Part shown: positions 8,022-8,403 of the stretch, piece by piece | Position numbering within the stretch: the first letter of the stretch is position 1 | How the letters are laid out: the number at the start of each line of letters is the position of its first letter | Source: an uncultured Oscillospiraceae bacterium | Lineage (GTDB): Bacteria > Bacillota > Clostridia > Oscillospirales > Oscillospiraceae | DNA length: 8,403 nucleotides | Assembly: GCA_900752305.1 (NCBI GenBank) | Contig: CAADUV010000280.1 | Coordinates: 1 to 8,403 of the forward strand | Direction of reading: 5' to 3' | Translations under genes and position numbers: made by a program | The notes under the pieces: generated by a model | The model's database searches: none | What the model was told of the DNA's origin: nothing | Seen by the model: the letters and a program-made list of their open reading frames with translations, nothing else

Positions 8022-8267
8022 ATGACAGAATTGGTACTGCGGGCGCTGGGGCGGAAAAAAGAGGCCGCCAGCGGCCAGGAGGAAGAGCGTTCCGCCCTGA
8101 TGGACGGGCTGGAGCACACCCGACTGCTGATGCAGCAGGCGTATTTGCAGTTTGATACAGTGGAGGACCCGGACTTGGTGGAATCCGCTGTCTTTGAGAT
8201 CAAAGCCCTTCAGGCTCGGTACACCTACCTCCTCCGCCGGGTCAAAGCGCTGGGCGGCGGCAGATGA
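8022..8267 (+). CDS. yaaL: YaaL-like DUF2508 protein
   Basis: 81-residue soluble protein of unknown function. Composition and pattern fit the small DUF2508/YaaL family: a charged N-terminus (GRKKEAASGQEEE), then two amphipathic helices (about 24-41 LMDGLEHTRLLMQQAYLQFD and about 47-75 DPDLVESAVFEIKAL followed by ARYTYLLRRVKAL). No signal peptide or membrane segment. AAAGGGGG (8007-8014) stands 7 nt before ATG 8022. Its stop overlaps the next start (ATGA), so translation with bofA is coupled; the yaaL-bofA order is the same as in B. subtilis. There recR precedes the pair; here the upstream side is the GC-rich non-coding stretch and a divergent RNA unit. No known biochemical role. Confidence 0.85.
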   Translation: MTELVLRALGRKKEAASGQEEERSALMDGLEHTRLLMQQAYLQFDTVEDPDLVESAVFEIKALQARYTYLLRRVKALGGGR

Positions 8268-8403
8268 ACGTGGAGACCCAGGTGCTCTGGGGGCTGGGGG
8301 TGTTTGCCGGCCTCCTGTTCCTCATCATGCTCCGGAAGGTGCTGGTCAAGGCGGTCAAGCTGCTCCTGCGTACGGCCGCCGGGGCCGGGGGGCTGGCGCT
8401 GCG
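8264..8403 (+). CDS. bofA: Pro-sigma-K processing inhibitor BofA, N-terminal part, cut by window edge
   Basis: BofA is a small membrane protein that holds the SpoIVFB protease inactive in the forespore-surrounding membrane until the forespore signals, delaying sigma-K activation. The 46 visible codons start with a short polar stretch (MNVETQV), then a hydrophobic segment (about 8-23, LWGLGVFAGLLFLIML), a basic turn (RKVLVKAVK) and the beginning of a second hydrophobic segment (LLLRTAAGAGGLAL), matching the two-helix layout of the family (about 85-90 aa). ATG 8264 overlaps the yaaL stop by 4 bp. Identification rests on layout and position after yaaL, since the conserved C-terminal half lies outside the window. 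It implies a sporulating lineage. Confidence 0.8.
   Translation, partial: MNVETQVLWGLGVFAGLLFLIMLRKVLVKAVKLLLRTAAGAGGLAL

Noticed and set aside
7677..8117. 146-codon minus-strand frame overlapping the start of yaaL
   Set aside because: Overlaps a supported gene antisense, Pro/Ser-rich and featureless; no family recognised.

Overview
The window looks like chromosomal DNA from a fairly GC-rich, spore-forming anaerobic Firmicute of the class Clostridia. An Oscillospiraceae/Ruminococcaceae-type gut bacterium is my guess, not a proof. The signs are a CIRCE-controlled hrcA-grpE-dnaK heat-shock operon, a DnaK with the shortened ATPase domain of Gram-positive bacteria, an energy-coupling-factor folate transporter subunit, clean AGGAGG ribosome-binding sites, intrinsic terminators with U-tracts, and a yaaL-bofA pair (bofA belongs to sporulation).

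Layout. Positions 1-3675 hold the minus-strand heat-shock operon, read right to left: a strong sigma-A promoter, a CIRCE operator at the expected start of transcription, hrcA, grpE, and dnaK, whose last codons run off the left edge. dnaJ would be expected beyond that edge. Positions 3725-5618 hold a minus-strand folate unit: folT (membrane S-component for folate uptake), then folC (polyglutamylation that traps folate in the cell), closed by an intrinsic terminator. Positions 5669-7080 hold the most unusual gene: a complete HPr domain (phosphocarrier of the sugar phosphotransferase system) fused to an LdhA-like D-lactate dehydrogenase, closed by a strong terminator. Position 46 of the HPr part is Asp instead of the regulatory Ser. 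The dehydrogenase part has lost the first Gly of its nucleotide-binding motif, and its catalytic Glu is Gln.

Positions 7081-8021 carry no convincing protein gene but are rich in structure. Upstream of the HPr-dehydrogenase gene is a leader with two crossing perfect inverted repeats (a possible pseudoknot) and two candidate promoters. Further upstream is an apparently complete minus-strand RNA unit of about 220 nt with its own consensus promoter and a U7 terminator; I could not assign it to a family. A GC-rich hairpin region follows. From 8022 a plus-strand unit begins with yaaL (DUF2508) and bofA (pro-sigma-K processing inhibitor), which overlap by 4 bp and run off the right edge.

How it fits together: most of the window is standard housekeeping (protein folding, folate, sporulation). 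The part worth attention is 5773-7640, where a PTS-type signalling domain is joined to a fermentative redox enzyme behind an unusually structured leader and a candidate non-coding RNA. A plausible but untested reading is that the module ties lactate or other 2-hydroxyacid fermentation to sugar-uptake or energy state.
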